From Phlebopus portentosus (Eukaryota > Basidiomycota > Agaricomycetes > Boletales > Boletinellaceae): a DNA stretch of 64,000 nt. The notes beneath the pieces are model-generated. The model did not search any database and was not told the origin of the DNA. It saw only the letters and a list, made by a program, of their open reading frames with translations. Below are positions 10,971-28,210 of the stretch, piece by piece (the first letter of the stretch is position 1; the number at the start of each line of letters is the position of its first letter). The translations under genes were made by a program, and so were the position numbers. Where the stretch lies: contig JAYXKI010000003.1 in assembly GCA_037892935.1 (NCBI GenBank), forward strand, positions 2,480,001 through 2,544,000. Reading direction: 5' to 3'.

Positions 10971-13399
10971 AAGGGGGTGAGAATGCTCTACAGAAACGGC
11001 AGCTTGACGACCTTGGCTTGCAAATCAAAGGTCTCTTCAAGGAACTGGGTCGATTACAGGATGCGACACTGCCTTCGGATGAAGTTCTGCAGGTTATTCG
11101 ACCAGCATTGAATGTGGAAGAAGTCATTACGACTAATCTCGTCCTATATAAGTTAATTCCAGAGCTCACTGTTAGGTTCAATCCGGGAGGTTTCGGCAAG
11201 AATGAAAAAAGCCGAGCAGGAATACAAGGTGCGAATGGAGAAGGCGCAGAACGAGGCTGTTCGTGAGGCGCACGCGGCAATCATGACACTGGAACTTGAG
11301 AGTACCCAAGTCAGCCACCAGGTGATGATTCGGGCTTATACCAAAGAGAGGGACACGCTAAAGACTATGATTACTCGTTACGTACGGGGCGGGACACTTC
11401 CAGCTACTACTACTCACAAGCGGGATCATCGTCGCCACAGGTCAACGGATCTGGCGTTGATGCTGTCAAGCTTCGCGAAGAAGTTCTCCAGTACCAGCGT
11501 AAATCCAGCCAAGTGAGTGCGGCACTCGCGAAGCCTAACGCGGGGATTGAGTGAGTTTATTCTCTTTGTGTCCTCGACGGGTCAAGCTCACCATTTGAAT
11601 CAGAGCGGCATCGCATGGCTCAGGAACAGTACATCAGGCACAAGCGAGAAGCTCAAAATCTTCAGGAACGGAACCAACAATTGTACGATCAGTACACACG
11701 TCTGCATATCGTATGAAGCTATGTTGCCGAGGATTTAGCCTCTGCTAATACTCAGATCGAGCGATTGCGGAACGAATGCTCCAATCTTCATGCGGAAAAG
11801 AAGACCTGGGAGGTGCGTAGCCGTTAATTAACTCGTCTTGTGATTCATATTAACTCGAGATGTAGGACGTGCAGACTCGACTAATTGATGAGAATAAGGT
11901 TCTGTCTCTGGAGCGGTCTCGTATGGCGGACTTGATTGCCAACGTGCAGAAAATGCACAATGACATTGACAAGGCGAATGGAAATGATAGGAGAAGGTTT
12001 GGAAATTTTGAGACCCGAATCCATGACCTGGAGAGCCAAGCGTAAGTGTTCCTTTATATCGCGTTTGCTTTGGCGTAGTAACATTCAATTTTGGATGCTC
12101 TAGCCAGGATCTTCGAACTCAGCTTTCCCGCGAGCCTGACACAGTCCGACAAATTTCATTATCGAAGTTCAGGAACTGCGAACTAAAGTTGATCGCTCCG
12201 TAAGTTAGATACTTCTGAAAATGTCTTCTATGTTACTGAATATTGTGAACTTACCAAAGGCCAGAGAGTCTCTTGTGGATGCTGAGACAAGGCAAGTTAA
12301 CTGATCCGTATTTATAATATTTATACTTGAAGGCTTATTGACAACGACTAGTACTATAGTATTGACCGGAATGACGTCCAAGCTCTCAAGGACGAGATCG
12401 AAGACTTACAGATCGATCTCCGTAAGGCCGAGGAAGAAGGTGGCTTACACTGCCGAGAAGGATGCTTAGACTAAACTTGTATGTTTGGCTCACTTTTGAA
12501 ACAGACGCTTCGCTGACCAATTGACCTTACAGCTTGAGGACACGCAGGCTACACTCGTCGACTTCCGAGCGAGATACTCGTCTCTAGGGCAAGAATCTCG
12601 CAACCGACTTGGGCGACTGAATCATCAGATTTCCAAGTTGAACGAGACTGTTGCTGAGCTGCGAAAGCAAGTCAAGGACCTGTCCGACGAAAAGGAACAC
12701 CTTGCCAGTCAGGCCGCAGCGGCGACATCATCGGATTCAAATGCCGACGTAGAGTCGTTGAAGACTCAACTGGCGCCTGCAGTCCAGGAGAAAGAGACGT
12801 CGGCGAAATTACTAGCCGACGAGATGAGCAAAGTGGCGAAGGCTGCTGCTGATCACGAGGCTGCTTTGGTAAGTGTACTGAGTTTTGACTACTAGCAATA
12901 ATTTCTTAGATTTTGTCTAGTCTGCTCTCGTGAGGAGAGGGACAAGTTACTCGCGGAGAAAGCTTCTGAACAAAGTGGCGTTGCTCTGTATTGTCGGAGA
13001 AACACAAGCAGGAGCAAGAGCTCGCCGTGACCACCGCTACTGAAAACACTGCGGGCCGAACTGCAGAATCCGGGTGCGGATGCAGCGGAGATCGCCACTC
13101 GACATGCAAAGGAACTCCGTGTGTTGGAAGTGAGATTCGCCGCTAGGCATGAGGAGGAACTGAAGGCTGCGATCGAAAGGACGAGGAAGGAGGCTAAGGA
13201 AGAAGATGCGAAGGCAAGTGCCGCTACTTCTTTAGGTACCACGCAGGACATGATCTGGAAGGAGGAACATGAGCAGGCCCTTAAGGCAGCGACCGAACGC
13301 AGCACGATGGAGTCTGCGACGAAGCTGAAATGGAAGGATGGTATGCTTCAGAAAGCTCTGGCGAACGTGAAGCATCTCGAGGCACAAATCAAAGGGTAA
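10971..13399 (+). pseudogene. Decayed fragment of an MLP1/TPR-type nucleoporin
   Basis: Sequence of the long coiled-coil protein of the nuclear pore basket (MLP1/TPR). Recognisable pieces in order: [13 protein letters not shown] and [154 protein letters not shown] and RHEEELKAAIERTRKEAKEE. These are spread over all three frames with stops (for example around 12472) and shifts near 12960-13090. Intron-like gaps remain. Neither the N-terminal nor C-terminal part of a normal MLP1 is present. The fragment is joined in frame to the eIF3i copy upstream. The functional MLP1 gene must be elsewhere. Confidence 0.72.
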
Positions 13400-13619
13400 G
13401 GCATGGTGGAGGAGATATTTACGTGCAGTACTGTTCGATTTTGGGAATGTGAAATGAAATATATTTGTCTGAATTCTTTTATAAAAATACACTGTGAAAA
13501 AATAAGGGAGAACCCGAAGATGGAAAGGAAAACCTCAGAATAACAATACACGATAAAAAGGTAGATCGCAACGTTAACAGACTGCTCGATAAAATACTTT
13601 TTGTCATCTTCTATCGTCA

Positions 13620-18780
<5,161 letters not shown>

Positions 18781-19026
18781 CGTCACTTATTGTGTCTAAT
18801 TATGCAACATACAGGCACATGAAGAGATAGACTATTAAGAGTGAAGATATAAGTACAAGATGAAGGTGGAAGTCACGGTCCAGTCAATTTCCTTCCGTGT
18901 CGATCGCCAGTCTGCGTGGATCTGATCTGCAACCTCTTTTAGGTGAGCATCACGTGCACACCACTTGCGCGTCCTCCTCGACTCGAGGACGCGCACGCGT
19001 TGCGTTCCCGTCTATCTCTCACCAAT
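18781..19026. promoter_or_regulatory. Divergent promoter region of RPC1 and SCL1
   Basis: The 246 bp between the RPC1 start (minus) and the proteasome subunit start (plus) must contain both promoters. It includes CACGTGCACACC and the GC-rich ACGCGCACGCGTTGCG, both dyad-like. No confirmed factor site. Confidence 0.4.
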
Positions 19027-20163
19027 ATGTCGCGTACATCCTACGATAGGTTTGGTTTTCGGTGCTTGATGTGATCTGTATGTCTGACGATAACCTGGTA
19101 GATACCTTACCGTCTTCTCGCCTGAAGGTCGTCTATATCAAGTCGGTACGTGTATCCATCACGATATGTGCCGTGATGTGAAGAAATAACATGGAGGGAT
19201 GCAGAGTATGCTTTCAAGGCCATTTCTGGTTCCGGACAGACCTCTATTGCAATCCGGGGAAAAGATACGAGTGTTGTTTTGACGCAAAAGAAAGTACCTG
19301 TATGTGCACTCAGCATGCTTCTCACATAAAGTAGCTGATTTTGCGCTCTGTAGGACAAGCTACTTGACCCTTCAACAGTAACGCACCTTTTCTCCATTAC
19401 GCCTACCATAGGATGTGTCATAACGGGGAGAATTGGTAAGCTTTCATAGTTCAGTGCTTTAACTCCGGACTTACGCGCTGTCATCATAGCGGATGGTCGA
19501 GCTCAAGTAACACGTGCTCGCGCAGAGGCAGCAGAATTCCGCTACAAGCTTGGCTATGAGATCAGCCCAGAAGCTCTCGCTCGCCGATTGGCTAACATCA
19601 ACCAGGTCTATACACAACGGGCAGCTATGCGCCCGCTTGGACTTGGTTCGTTGAATTTGAGACTTTTGACATCATTGACCTAATATATGTTCTGTGTATA
19701 GCTATGATTCTCATCGGAATTGATGATGATTTTGGTCCCCAATGCTTTAAGCTCGACCCTGCAGGGTACTACGTCGGCTTCCACGCGACTGCCGCAGGAC
19801 AAAAGCAACAAGAGGCAATAAATCACCTCGAGAAGAAGTGGAAGAAGCTGAATAACGGAGGTGGCGCAGACGATCCCATCGCTGCGGGAAAAACCTTGAG
19901 TCGAGCAGAAACTATAGAGGTGGGTCAGCTATCCTTCATTACATGCATATTTTTTTCATATTTTTTTTTTTTTGCTTGGAACCACATAGATGGCAATTGA
20001 AGCAATCGCGACCGTATACTCTCAGGATTTTAAGGCGGGAGAAATTGAGATCGGGATCGTATCAAGTTCAGAAGAAGAGCCGGAAGAATCGAGAGGCCAA
20101 TGGAGAGTCATGGAACAGGCGGAGGTTGAGCAGCACCTCTTGGCATATGCAGAGAAAGACTAG
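19027..20163 (+). CDS. SCL1: 20S proteasome subunit alpha type-6 (yeast alpha1, SCL1)
   Basis: Outer-ring subunit of the 20S proteasome core, gating the chamber. Six or so exons: the first (19027-19049) encodes MSRTSYDR, then [21 protein letters not shown], the alpha-subunit signature with N-terminal gate residues. Further blocks: [91 protein letters not shown] and [11 protein letters not shown] with the end [17 protein letters not shown] and the RYKLGYEI region mark alpha type-6 among alpha subunits. Junctions keep frame and the length fits (about 260 residues). No odd features. Confidence 0.95.
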
Positions 20164-20893
20164 TGCTTGTACTCACTTCTGTACATTCTAGTTTTCGCTT
20201 TAATGCACTTCAGTCTAAAATGAGAGCAGAACTCAGGACGAGTTTCCAATGTTTACAACACAATGTCGACGTGATTCTTTCTAGCTTGATGACACTGACA
20301 ATACATTGGTCAAGACGCTCGATTTATGCTGTTCTTGAATGCGCCGTTCTTTGATTGTTCCGACATTGTTCTGTACCAGTTCCACTTCAGCCTAGTCCCC
20401 TCTTACGAATCTTGGCATATTAACTTCCACAGGTAGATGATGAATGCCGAATTTCTATGGTACTGGTAAGTCAGCTTTCACTGTTTGCGTCTGTGGGCGC
20501 CTGTTGATCCTTAATCTAGACGATCGTCAGCGCTCAAATCACGAACCTTCCTTTTGTCTTCGGAAATTCTCGGATCCATGTACTAAAACTGGAGATAGAT
20601 GCAATGCCATGATTCGACTTAACAGGATGTAAATATAGTTCTCAAGTAATAAGATGAGCAGTTCCAGCAATCGTTTACTTGTCCTTTGCAGGATCATCGA
20701 TTCATTCTGTATTTCGCGATGTTTTACATGGTGATGTGCTAAATCGGAGTACTAGTGTTCCGATAGGGAGTCTGATGCCGCTTTTAACTTTTCTAGCGAT
20801 CCCACTGGTCTAACCGCTAAATAGTACTTGCACAACCAGACTTCTTTCTTTTTCCCTCGTGCTCATCGTTGACTCCAACCTTCGGCACTTGCT
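20164..20893. other. Intergenic region, nothing recognised
   Basis: About 730 bases between SCL1 and a broken DUF6697-like gene. The small open frames here (for example 20163-20354) show no domain or signal. Presumably 3' UTR of SCL1 and promoter remnant. Confidence 0.5.
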
Positions 20894-22390
20894 ATGGCAT
20901 CTGGCTCTTCGCCTGAAGTTAACGACGAATTGGTCAAGCTCAGGCGCGATAACGAAAACCCTAGAGCACACCTCGGCTTCGAAATGCGCCAGAACAAAGA
21001 GGAAGTGGACTTTTTGCGTACGCACTGCCAGAAGAAGCTGGACTTCGAGCGAGGAAGAGCCAAGGAGAACGAGATGGCATTCGAGCAACGGCTTCTTGCC
21101 TTACGAGCTGGGAAGGACAGCCAAATTCAAGAGTTTTCGTAAGATTATTGAACAGCTCGAACCCGACAAACAGTGATATCAGGAGAGAGTGTATCATCTT
21201 GAGGAGGGACAATTGGTTCCTACAAGGCTCATGAACGACCAGCAGGCGCAGACCAGCGAAGTTCCCGGCGACTTCAACAGTGAGCACCGCCGTCAGACGA
21301 GTACACGGAACCAGTTCCATCTACTGGTTCGCTCACCGAATCATCATCTGTGAGTGGGTCTTGGCTAGACCTTGTGCAATAGTTTAATCAACGGATGTTT
21401 AAGGTGCGTCAGGTTGCCATACATACAGGACACTACGGAAGGATCTACGATGTTACCTATTGAAGTCTGTCGTCAAGCAATAGCTCACCTTCAGAATGTG
21501 CGTTGAATCGCCTTCTTTGTAATGGATCCAGCTTATCTTCGCAGTCATATATCCCAGGTAGTGCACTCTACACAGTGCCTGATATTTTATATTCTCGTTT
21601 ACTCCCTCTCGGCTTTGATTGTTTTCCAATTGAATTTTTCAGTGCAGATGTCGGCTTTTCAAGCCTGGATAAACTTCTAAAGGTCGTGAAGAGCTGTTGC
21701 TTTCGACGTCGATATACAATATCTCGTCTTGGATCTGGTTATAGCTCTTTCTTGCCAACCAAGCCTGGTGCTCCAGGGGTTTTTTTTCACTGATGGACCC
21801 ACCCATTCATCTGCAACCCGAGTTGCCCTGTTTCATCATCAGTGACGAGTGGAACTACTTGGGCATTATGAATTCCAGCAAGCCGATCAACTCACTGCCA
21901 ATGAATTCAAGCGAATGCCTGTCTACGTGAGTTTAAGTTAGCAATCAGAAGGTTTACGAATTCAGGTCTTGCAGTTCCAGTATCTCTGGGGATACATTCT
22001 TCGAATTCACCGGAAGCACATCGCTCGTATTTTCCTACATCGAGAGCACGGGCGTGCTCCCACAGACTCTGAAATACAAGAGTTAATTACGCAGCAAGAT
22101 CAAAAAATTGGACTTGGAAAAAGGCTAGAAGCATTCTATGATGCTAAACGATCGGACCATGAGATGCGTAGGATACGACGTTTCGCTCAAACGTTCCATA
22201 ATCAACAAATTATCCGAGTCGTCCGACGGGACAGCCAGTGCACCTACCAGTTTCAGCCGGAGACCGTCCAAATGCCTCACGTCGACATCTCGAAGAAGTA
22301 CTCAGCTTGGATGAAGAGGATCGGCCACCAGGAAAGAGGGCTCGGAAAGCTCTTCCGGTGAAAGGAAAGGGAAAGGCTGGAAAGAATTAA
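20894..22390 (+). pseudogene. Broken DUF6697-like gene (copy A)
   Basis: Begins with a charged coiled-coil frame MASGSSPEVNDELVKLRRDN continuing through LRTHCQKKLDFERGRAKENE. The frame then shifts near 21138 (QEF to RKIIEQLEPDKQ), followed by an in-frame TGA and YQERVYHLEEGQLVP. A later part around 21740-22100 has ANQAWCSRG or KPGAPGVFF (two frames), LGHYEFQQADQLTANEFKRMPVY, then QYLWGYILRIHRKHIARIF and GRAPTDSEIQ. After a further break come VIRVVRRDSQCTYQF and a basic tail ending KGKGKAGKN at 22390. This mirrors copies B (45.4 kb) and C (53.5 kb): PG-x-PGL-(Y/F), a GxY...L(S/T)xEF block, PTDxE, and a late IRV-x-R/C motif. I recall this family as DUF6697, basidiomycete-specific, of unknown function. 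Several breaks make this copy probably dead, though some could be sequence errors. Confidence 0.55.
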
Positions 22391-22640
22391 TCTCGACTCT
22401 TCAGCGCAAAGTTCTATGCTTCAATCTATGAATATAATTTGACACCTAAGTCAATAGAAATACAGATCTTGATCTCCGAGCTTCTCGTAAGACAGCTCCA
22501 AGGAAAGCGAGTACAAAAACACAATACCGACAAAGACAGAGACGATGATGCTAATCCCAAACATCGACGCAGTCCCGATCACTCAGAGGAACAACGAACG
22601 AACGCGGACACCCAACGCTAGCCCCAACGTAGTCGGATCT

Positions 22641-25270
22641 CTAACTCTGACTCTCGCTCTGCGAGAAAATCGCCAGGAAGTCGCGTACAGCGCTCGGCAT
22701 CGTCTCCTCTTCTTCGTCTGCGCCTTCCCTTTCCTCCACCTCACGTTCATCACCCCACCTCCGAAACCTCGTCCCACTTCTACCTGTCGAGCCCCTACCC
22801 CGGACTCCGAAACTAAACTGACTATCGTTCAAACACCTCACCACATCAAGCGTGCTGATCGACCCAACCTGCGACTGCCAAGGCAAAGAGGCATTCCTCT
22901 CCTTCCTCTCCGTGACCGGGAAAGGAAAACTCTCTTCCTGACTATCAGGTAACGTCTGGCTCGAAAAAGCCTCTTCAACATCCACACCTAACATCCGATC
23001 AACGACGTTCCTCTCAGCAGCCGATTCAGCCGTCGACGTCAGCACAGCCGCCGGAGGGAGCGTCGGGAACGGGTCCTCCTCGTCCGAGTCGGGCTGAGTC
23101 GACGAACTCTGCGTGCACGAACTCATAGCCGATAGAATTATTGCATCTTTCGCGGAGCTGCGCTCTGACCTTGATTTTGACGCATGAGACGTTCCACCGA
23201 TGCGTGCAGGTCCCAAATGCCTCGCATACGCCTCGTTCGTCAACGTAAACGGGTCTTCATCCCACTGCGACGCGTCCGGCTCCGTCATCGAGCTTTGCAC
23301 CATCAGCGCCTCTCGGGCAACATCCACATCGCCTGATACCTCATGCATTTTCCTCTTCTCGGCTTCACGACTCCGAGGTGACTGATTCAAAATGACCTTT
23401 TCTTGAGCAGGTCGAAATAGGACTTGCGAAGGGGTCACGATACCCAACCGCGCCTCCTCTGTGAGCCTATCCAAGTCGGCGAGCATCGCGGTCATGAATC
23501 GGATTTGCGTCAGCTGAGAAGTAGGCGTTGCTTGCCTATCTTTCTCTTTCGCATCGTCATGCAATGGCTTTGCTTCGTGTAGATTCGATTGCTCGTTTCT
23601 CTGTTCTGATTTAGGATTCGAACTGTTGTCCGCATAAAGTGGAATTCTGAAAATCCAAAAAGCCGGATTATAAGAATAGTAATCCGCACAAAGAAATAAG
23701 AGTACAGACCTCCAGGTTTGATTTTCTTCATCATGTCCGTCTACGTTTACCGGATACTTCGCAACTTGAGATGAACCCTTTGAAGAGATCCTTCTATCCA
23801 GAATACTAATCTCATCCTCATCCTCCTGAGAAGTCGGAACGACCAGATTAAGCACGTTCCCAGCGACCTTCAAAGGTACAGGTTTCCGCGTCACACGAGG
23901 CGACGCATACACAACCTGCGAGCTAGAAGCAGGCGAAGACGACGACGTGGTCTGCGAACACGGGATTACGACCATCTCCGAGTTGGAAGGCTTATGCCGG
24001 TGAGAGCGAGGAAGGGAGTTCAGTCCGAGGAAGTCGTAGGTTCGCTTCTTCGTTGGCGAGTAGTGGATGTATTGTGTTTGCGATGAGGGTATGACCGTGT
24101 ACATCTTTGCCTTGTCCTTCGCCTTGTCCTCTCCATCTTTTCTGGAAGAAACCACTTTATCAGAAGTGATATCTTTCGTAATAATCCCATCATGTTCATC
24201 TCCATCCTCTTTATCCACTTGGTTTTTGGCTTGAGAACAACCAGGCGAAGACGAAGATAACGAAGTCAGAGACGAGTCAGATTCCTGTTGAAGATTCGGA
24301 GCAGGTGGTCGACTCCGAGACGCAGATGCCTCCACGTCTCCAGGAAGAATCTTGAGGCGTGGAACAGCAATACTAGCAGGCGTAGGATAACCCTGCTTCC
24401 CAGTCGTAGACGAAACCGTGAAGGGCGTGTGCATAATCCTCTTCTTCGCATCGTTCCCTATCTTCTGTCGCGTTATTTCTGACGAAGCTAGAGAGTTGTG
24501 TTTGTGCTCGTCCGTGGCGAGTGTACGTCTCGGAGGTATGCTAGACGAAGGCGGGGTCGGTAAAGGCGTAGGTATTCTCAGTCGATCCTTGAACGTCCAA
24601 TGAGGTGTCTTGGTGTTAACAAAATTCGGCGCACGCAATCGCAGGGGCACGTCGTTCTCCGCATCTCCAGAATCAGATTCATCTTCGTCTTCAATGTCGA
24701 CCAGTCTAGTAGCTGCTTCCCTTCCTTTCTTTATACTCGCCCTGGACGAAGGGGAAGCAGGATGTGGTCGCCTTATGTGCCCTCTCCGAGCCGGTGAACG
24801 GTGAGCAGACGCTGCAGTATTGGAAGTGGTGGCGCGTCTCCGAGGACTATTCTGCAAAACAGTCGTAACATCATCCAACGCCCTTCGTTCCTTCCCCTTC
24901 ATCCCGATATCGACCTTTTTTCTTTTAAATGTAGATGCACCATCGTCCTCTTTACGCTCGACTGGGACTGCGATCTGCTTGCCTTTCACTGCACCCCTCG
25001 CACTGAAAAGCTGAAGCCTCGACTTCTTGATAGGCGAAGCCTTAACACTCAAGGTCCCAGACTTCGACGCAGAGTTAACATCCTCTTGCGCTTCGCCCTC
25101 GGGGCAGCACCTATAGAATCGTTCCTTCCCCTTCCACCCTCCCCGGGGCCTTTTCGTCCTGCCTTACCCCTGGCACCGGCACTGGTATTCCCGCTCTTGA
25201 AGAAATTATCAAGCGTGTTGTCCACGCCAGCAAGCAAGCTCTGCGACCCTGTCCCATCTCTCAAGCTCAT
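22641..25270 (-). CDS. Disordered SQ/TQ-rich nuclear protein with PIP-box-like motif
   Basis: Not recognised as a named gene. Model: exon 1 25270-25168, exon 2 from 25084, and a second intron within about 23650-23710. Start MSLRDGTGSQSL at 25270 is the first ATG of the frame. Residues 17-24 read DNTLDNFF followed by KSG, close to the PCNA-binding PIP box (Q-x-x-L-x-x-F-F) but with D in place of Q. The remaining ~830 residues are low complexity and basic/acidic patchy. They contain a repeated V-(I/V)-P-(S/C/T)-SQ motif (TVIPSSQTQY, VVIPCSQTTS, LVVPTSQEDE) and many other SQ/TQ sites, the usual targets of ATM/ATR kinases. Lysine/arginine runs such as FKRKKVDIG suggest nuclear import. Inference: a DNA replication or repair adaptor. 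It is divergent to dUTPase, also a DNA-precursor gene. Confidence 0.65.
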
Positions 25271-25562
25271 GAGTTCATGAATTGCGTCAATGAAGCTACG
25301 CAGCGATGGAGGGTAAGTGGTGGGCGGAAGCAAAGCAAAAGGGTCAATAAGTACCACACCACACCGTGACCCAGACGCGTGTTTAGACGCGGTGTGACAC
25401 TCACGCGTCACACACCTATTTATTCCCAATTTTTACGCGACGCGTCGCAGAAACGCCTTTGACTGCATCGTCCACCTTCCGCACCTCTCCTGCATCAAAA
25501 TCATCCCAACCTCTCCTTGCAACACGTTTTACAGGAGCCGTCGACATTAGTGCTCAATAACG

Positions 25563-26554
25563 ATGACGAACACAAACGAAAATGGGGTCATCAACGTCGT
25601 CCCGGACGGAGGCGTAGCAGCAGACGCGAAAAAGCGCAAACTCGAGGAGAATACGTCTGAGTCTTTGCCTCCTCCTCCGCCTCCTCCGTCGTCCCAGCTG
25701 CTCATCAAGAAGCTCTCGGACAAGGCTCGTCTCCCGACGCGTGGGTCTCCATACGCGGCGGGATACGATTTGTATAGGTACGTCCTTTCCTCTCTTTCGC
25801 ATTCCCTATTTGTCTGCCCTCCCGCATCCCTATCTCCGAGCCAATCTGGGGTTGGACGAGATCCGGGGAAGGATAAGAATAGGGGAATTGCAATACCAAA
25901 CAAATGTACTAACTGCAGCATGTGTGTGTGAAATACAGTGCAGAGAAGAAAGTCGTGCCTGCGAAGAGCAAGGCGCTTATCGACACCCAGATCTCTATCG
26001 CAGTGCCGAAGGGATGCTACGGGCGTGTCGCACCACGCAGCGGGCTCGGTAAGTCCTTTTCGAGACACCCAAATGCTTCCCTTATCTATTCTCTTTTGAG
26101 TTTTGAGAGAGAGAGTCGAAGCGCTGACTTGAACCTAACCTTACTCGCATGCCTGGCGCCCAACTCGTCACGATGTAGCGTCGAAGTTCATGATTGACAC
26201 AGGGGCGGGTGTTATCGACTCTGATTATCGGGGCATCGTCTTTGTCCTTTTGTTCAACCATTCTGATTCTGATTTCGAAAGTGAGTGAAAAATTCCTTTT
26301 TGTTTTATAATACGTTATGTTTATGATAATATTAGTCGTGGAAGGGGACCGAGTTGCACAACTGATCATCGAGAAGATCGAGACGCCTGACGTCGTCGAA
26401 GTGAACGTAAGTGCGAGTGCCTCCGTCTACTGTTGCCTATCTTTGTAACCCCGCATCGAACGTGCCCGTACTGATGACACTGACACAGGACTTGGACGAG
26501 ACACTGCGCGGTGCAGGCGGCTTTGGGTCCACTGGCGGACACACGTCGTTCTGA
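25563..26554 (+). CDS. DUT1: dUTP pyrophosphatase (dUTPase)
   Basis: Hydrolyses dUTP to dUMP and pyrophosphate, keeping uracil out of DNA and feeding dTMP synthesis. Five exons (25563-25777, 25939-26048, 26179-26280, 26336-26406, 26489-26554) give 187 residues. All five trimeric dUTPase motifs are visible: motif 1 AAGYDLYSAEKK, motif 2 [10 protein letters not shown], motif 3 [12 protein letters not shown] with the catalytic Asp, motif 4 [12 protein letters not shown], and the C-terminal motif 5 [10 protein letters not shown]. The N-terminal 45 residues are a poorly conserved extension with a KKRK cluster and a polyproline run, compatible with nuclear targeting. Start is the first ATG. No anomalies. 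Confidence 0.96.
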
Positions 26555-26738
26555 GCTACATGTACAATATTCTGCTAAATATGCTGCTCGCTGTGTATAT
26601 ACTCTGTGAATTTTCTCGATATTTTTTGGTATTTTCTTTGTGTGTTCGGAATACCGGCAGAGGAATGCCGCGTGTACTACACGAGGCGCATACAAATAGA
26701 GGCTGGTCCCGACTTGAGTTCTGGTCCTCACCCATCCT

Positions 26739-28210
26739 ATGCTCCTCAGTCCCCTAGGCAGTCCATCAAACTACCAGGCATCCCTCTGCCTCTCTCTTCC
26801 GCCACTTCAGCACCATCACATTCCCGAGGACGACGACGACGGCGACGAAGACCAGTTCTGCGACTCGAGTTCAAGTGCCAGCGATTCAGACAGCGTTGAG
26901 CTCAGCGATGAGAGTTCAAGTAGCGACGTAGAAGTAGACGTAGACGCTGGCGTCCTAGACAAAGACCTTCACTCACTGGACGTCGAGGCTGAGCCTCGGA
27001 CAGAGCTACACGCAGAACCAGAGCCGCTCGTTCTACCCGTCGAGCTCATATTCGCCATCGTCGAGCTTGCAGCAGCGCACAGGCGCACCGCAATCGCGCT
27101 CTGCCGCGTCGCCTCCTGGGTGCGCTCCGCCGTCCTGCCAATCCTATACGGCACACTGGTCATACATGGCGGCGGCCCCAGTCCGCTCGACCTTATCGCT
27201 GACAATGATGCAGACTCGCTTCCATCAGATGTATATGGATGCAATGAGGCGCGGGGTTGGTGCGGGGTAACGAATGCAAATGCGAATGCGGGGATGAAGA
27301 TGATGGGGAGACTGGAAAGCCCCCTCCGCTACGTGCGCTCGCTCTGGCTCGACGTCCCGCTCGACCGCGCCCCGCACGCTCGACGCGTGCCCGCGGCTCA
27401 AGCAGCTCGCCCTCCCCCTCGAGGCGCACGCGACCATCTGCAACACCACGCGCTGGCTCGCGCACGACTCCTCCGCTTCTCTTGCGAGTTCGAAGAATAA
27501 TAATGCACTCGAGCTGGATGTCGATATCGACTGTGACGATGTAGTTGATTACAGTGTGAGGAGCACGGAGACGTGCCGCTCGTTCACTGTCCTGGGCCAG
27601 TCCCACCCGCATCGCTGGGCACCGCTCACCTCCAACCCGAACGGCCGTGCCTTTCTCCGTGGCGTCACCCATCTCCGGATCCTCAACCTCTGTCTCTCGC
27701 ACTACAGTGAGTCCCCATCCCATCTACCTCACCTCAACACCATTTTCACCTCACCCTCCTTTCTTCATCATAGTCCCCCTCGAATACACACCCAACCTCA
27801 CGCACCTCTGCATCCCCTTCTTCGATCTGCGCATCTCGCCCTCCTCCCTCCACTCGTCCTCGCTCACAAACCCCTCGCCCACAGGGTCCGCAGCGACCTC
27901 CTCCTTCACAGGGCTGGACTACATCCTCGCTCAGCCCTCGCTCAAGATGGTCGTGCTCACGCTCAACCCGCGCTACTGGCGCTTCGACGAGCTCAGCCTC
28001 AAGGGCTGGGCTGTGCGCGCCATGGCACGCGACCCCCGCTTGTACGTCGTCGCTGCAACACGGGACGACGCGACACGCGACTGGGACGTGCCGAGACGCG
28101 ATTGGGAAGACGAGGCGTACGGCGGGATGAGCGTATGGGATAAGGCGGTGTGCGTGCGGCGCAAGTTCCTGACGAGGCTGTCGAGGACGTGGGAGACGTA
28201 TCTTTCGTGA
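26739..28210 (+). CDS. F-box-like protein of unknown function
   Basis: After an acidic, serine-rich N-terminus (EDDDDGDEDQF, SSSSASDSDS) there is an F-box-like segment LVLPVELIFAIVELAAAH around residue 95, followed by a region typical of Agaricomycete F-box-type proteins (ALCRVASWVRSAVLPILYGTL). The C-terminal half has LxL strands (TLDACPRLKQLAL, FLRGVTHLRILNLCL, TPNLTHLCIPFFDL) and a VWDKAVCVRRKFL end. One intron (about 27713-27770) splices in frame. The frame must change near 27374 (DRAP to TLDACPRL): one extra C, or two missing bases, at a CCCC run. Likely recruits SCF partners if the F-box is real, but targets are unknown. Confidence 0.7.

Noticed and set aside
25547..26068. 173-residue minus-strand frame opposite dUTPase
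   Set aside because: Antisense shadow of dUTPase exons 1 and 2; no domain, and the plus strand has all five dUTPase motifs.
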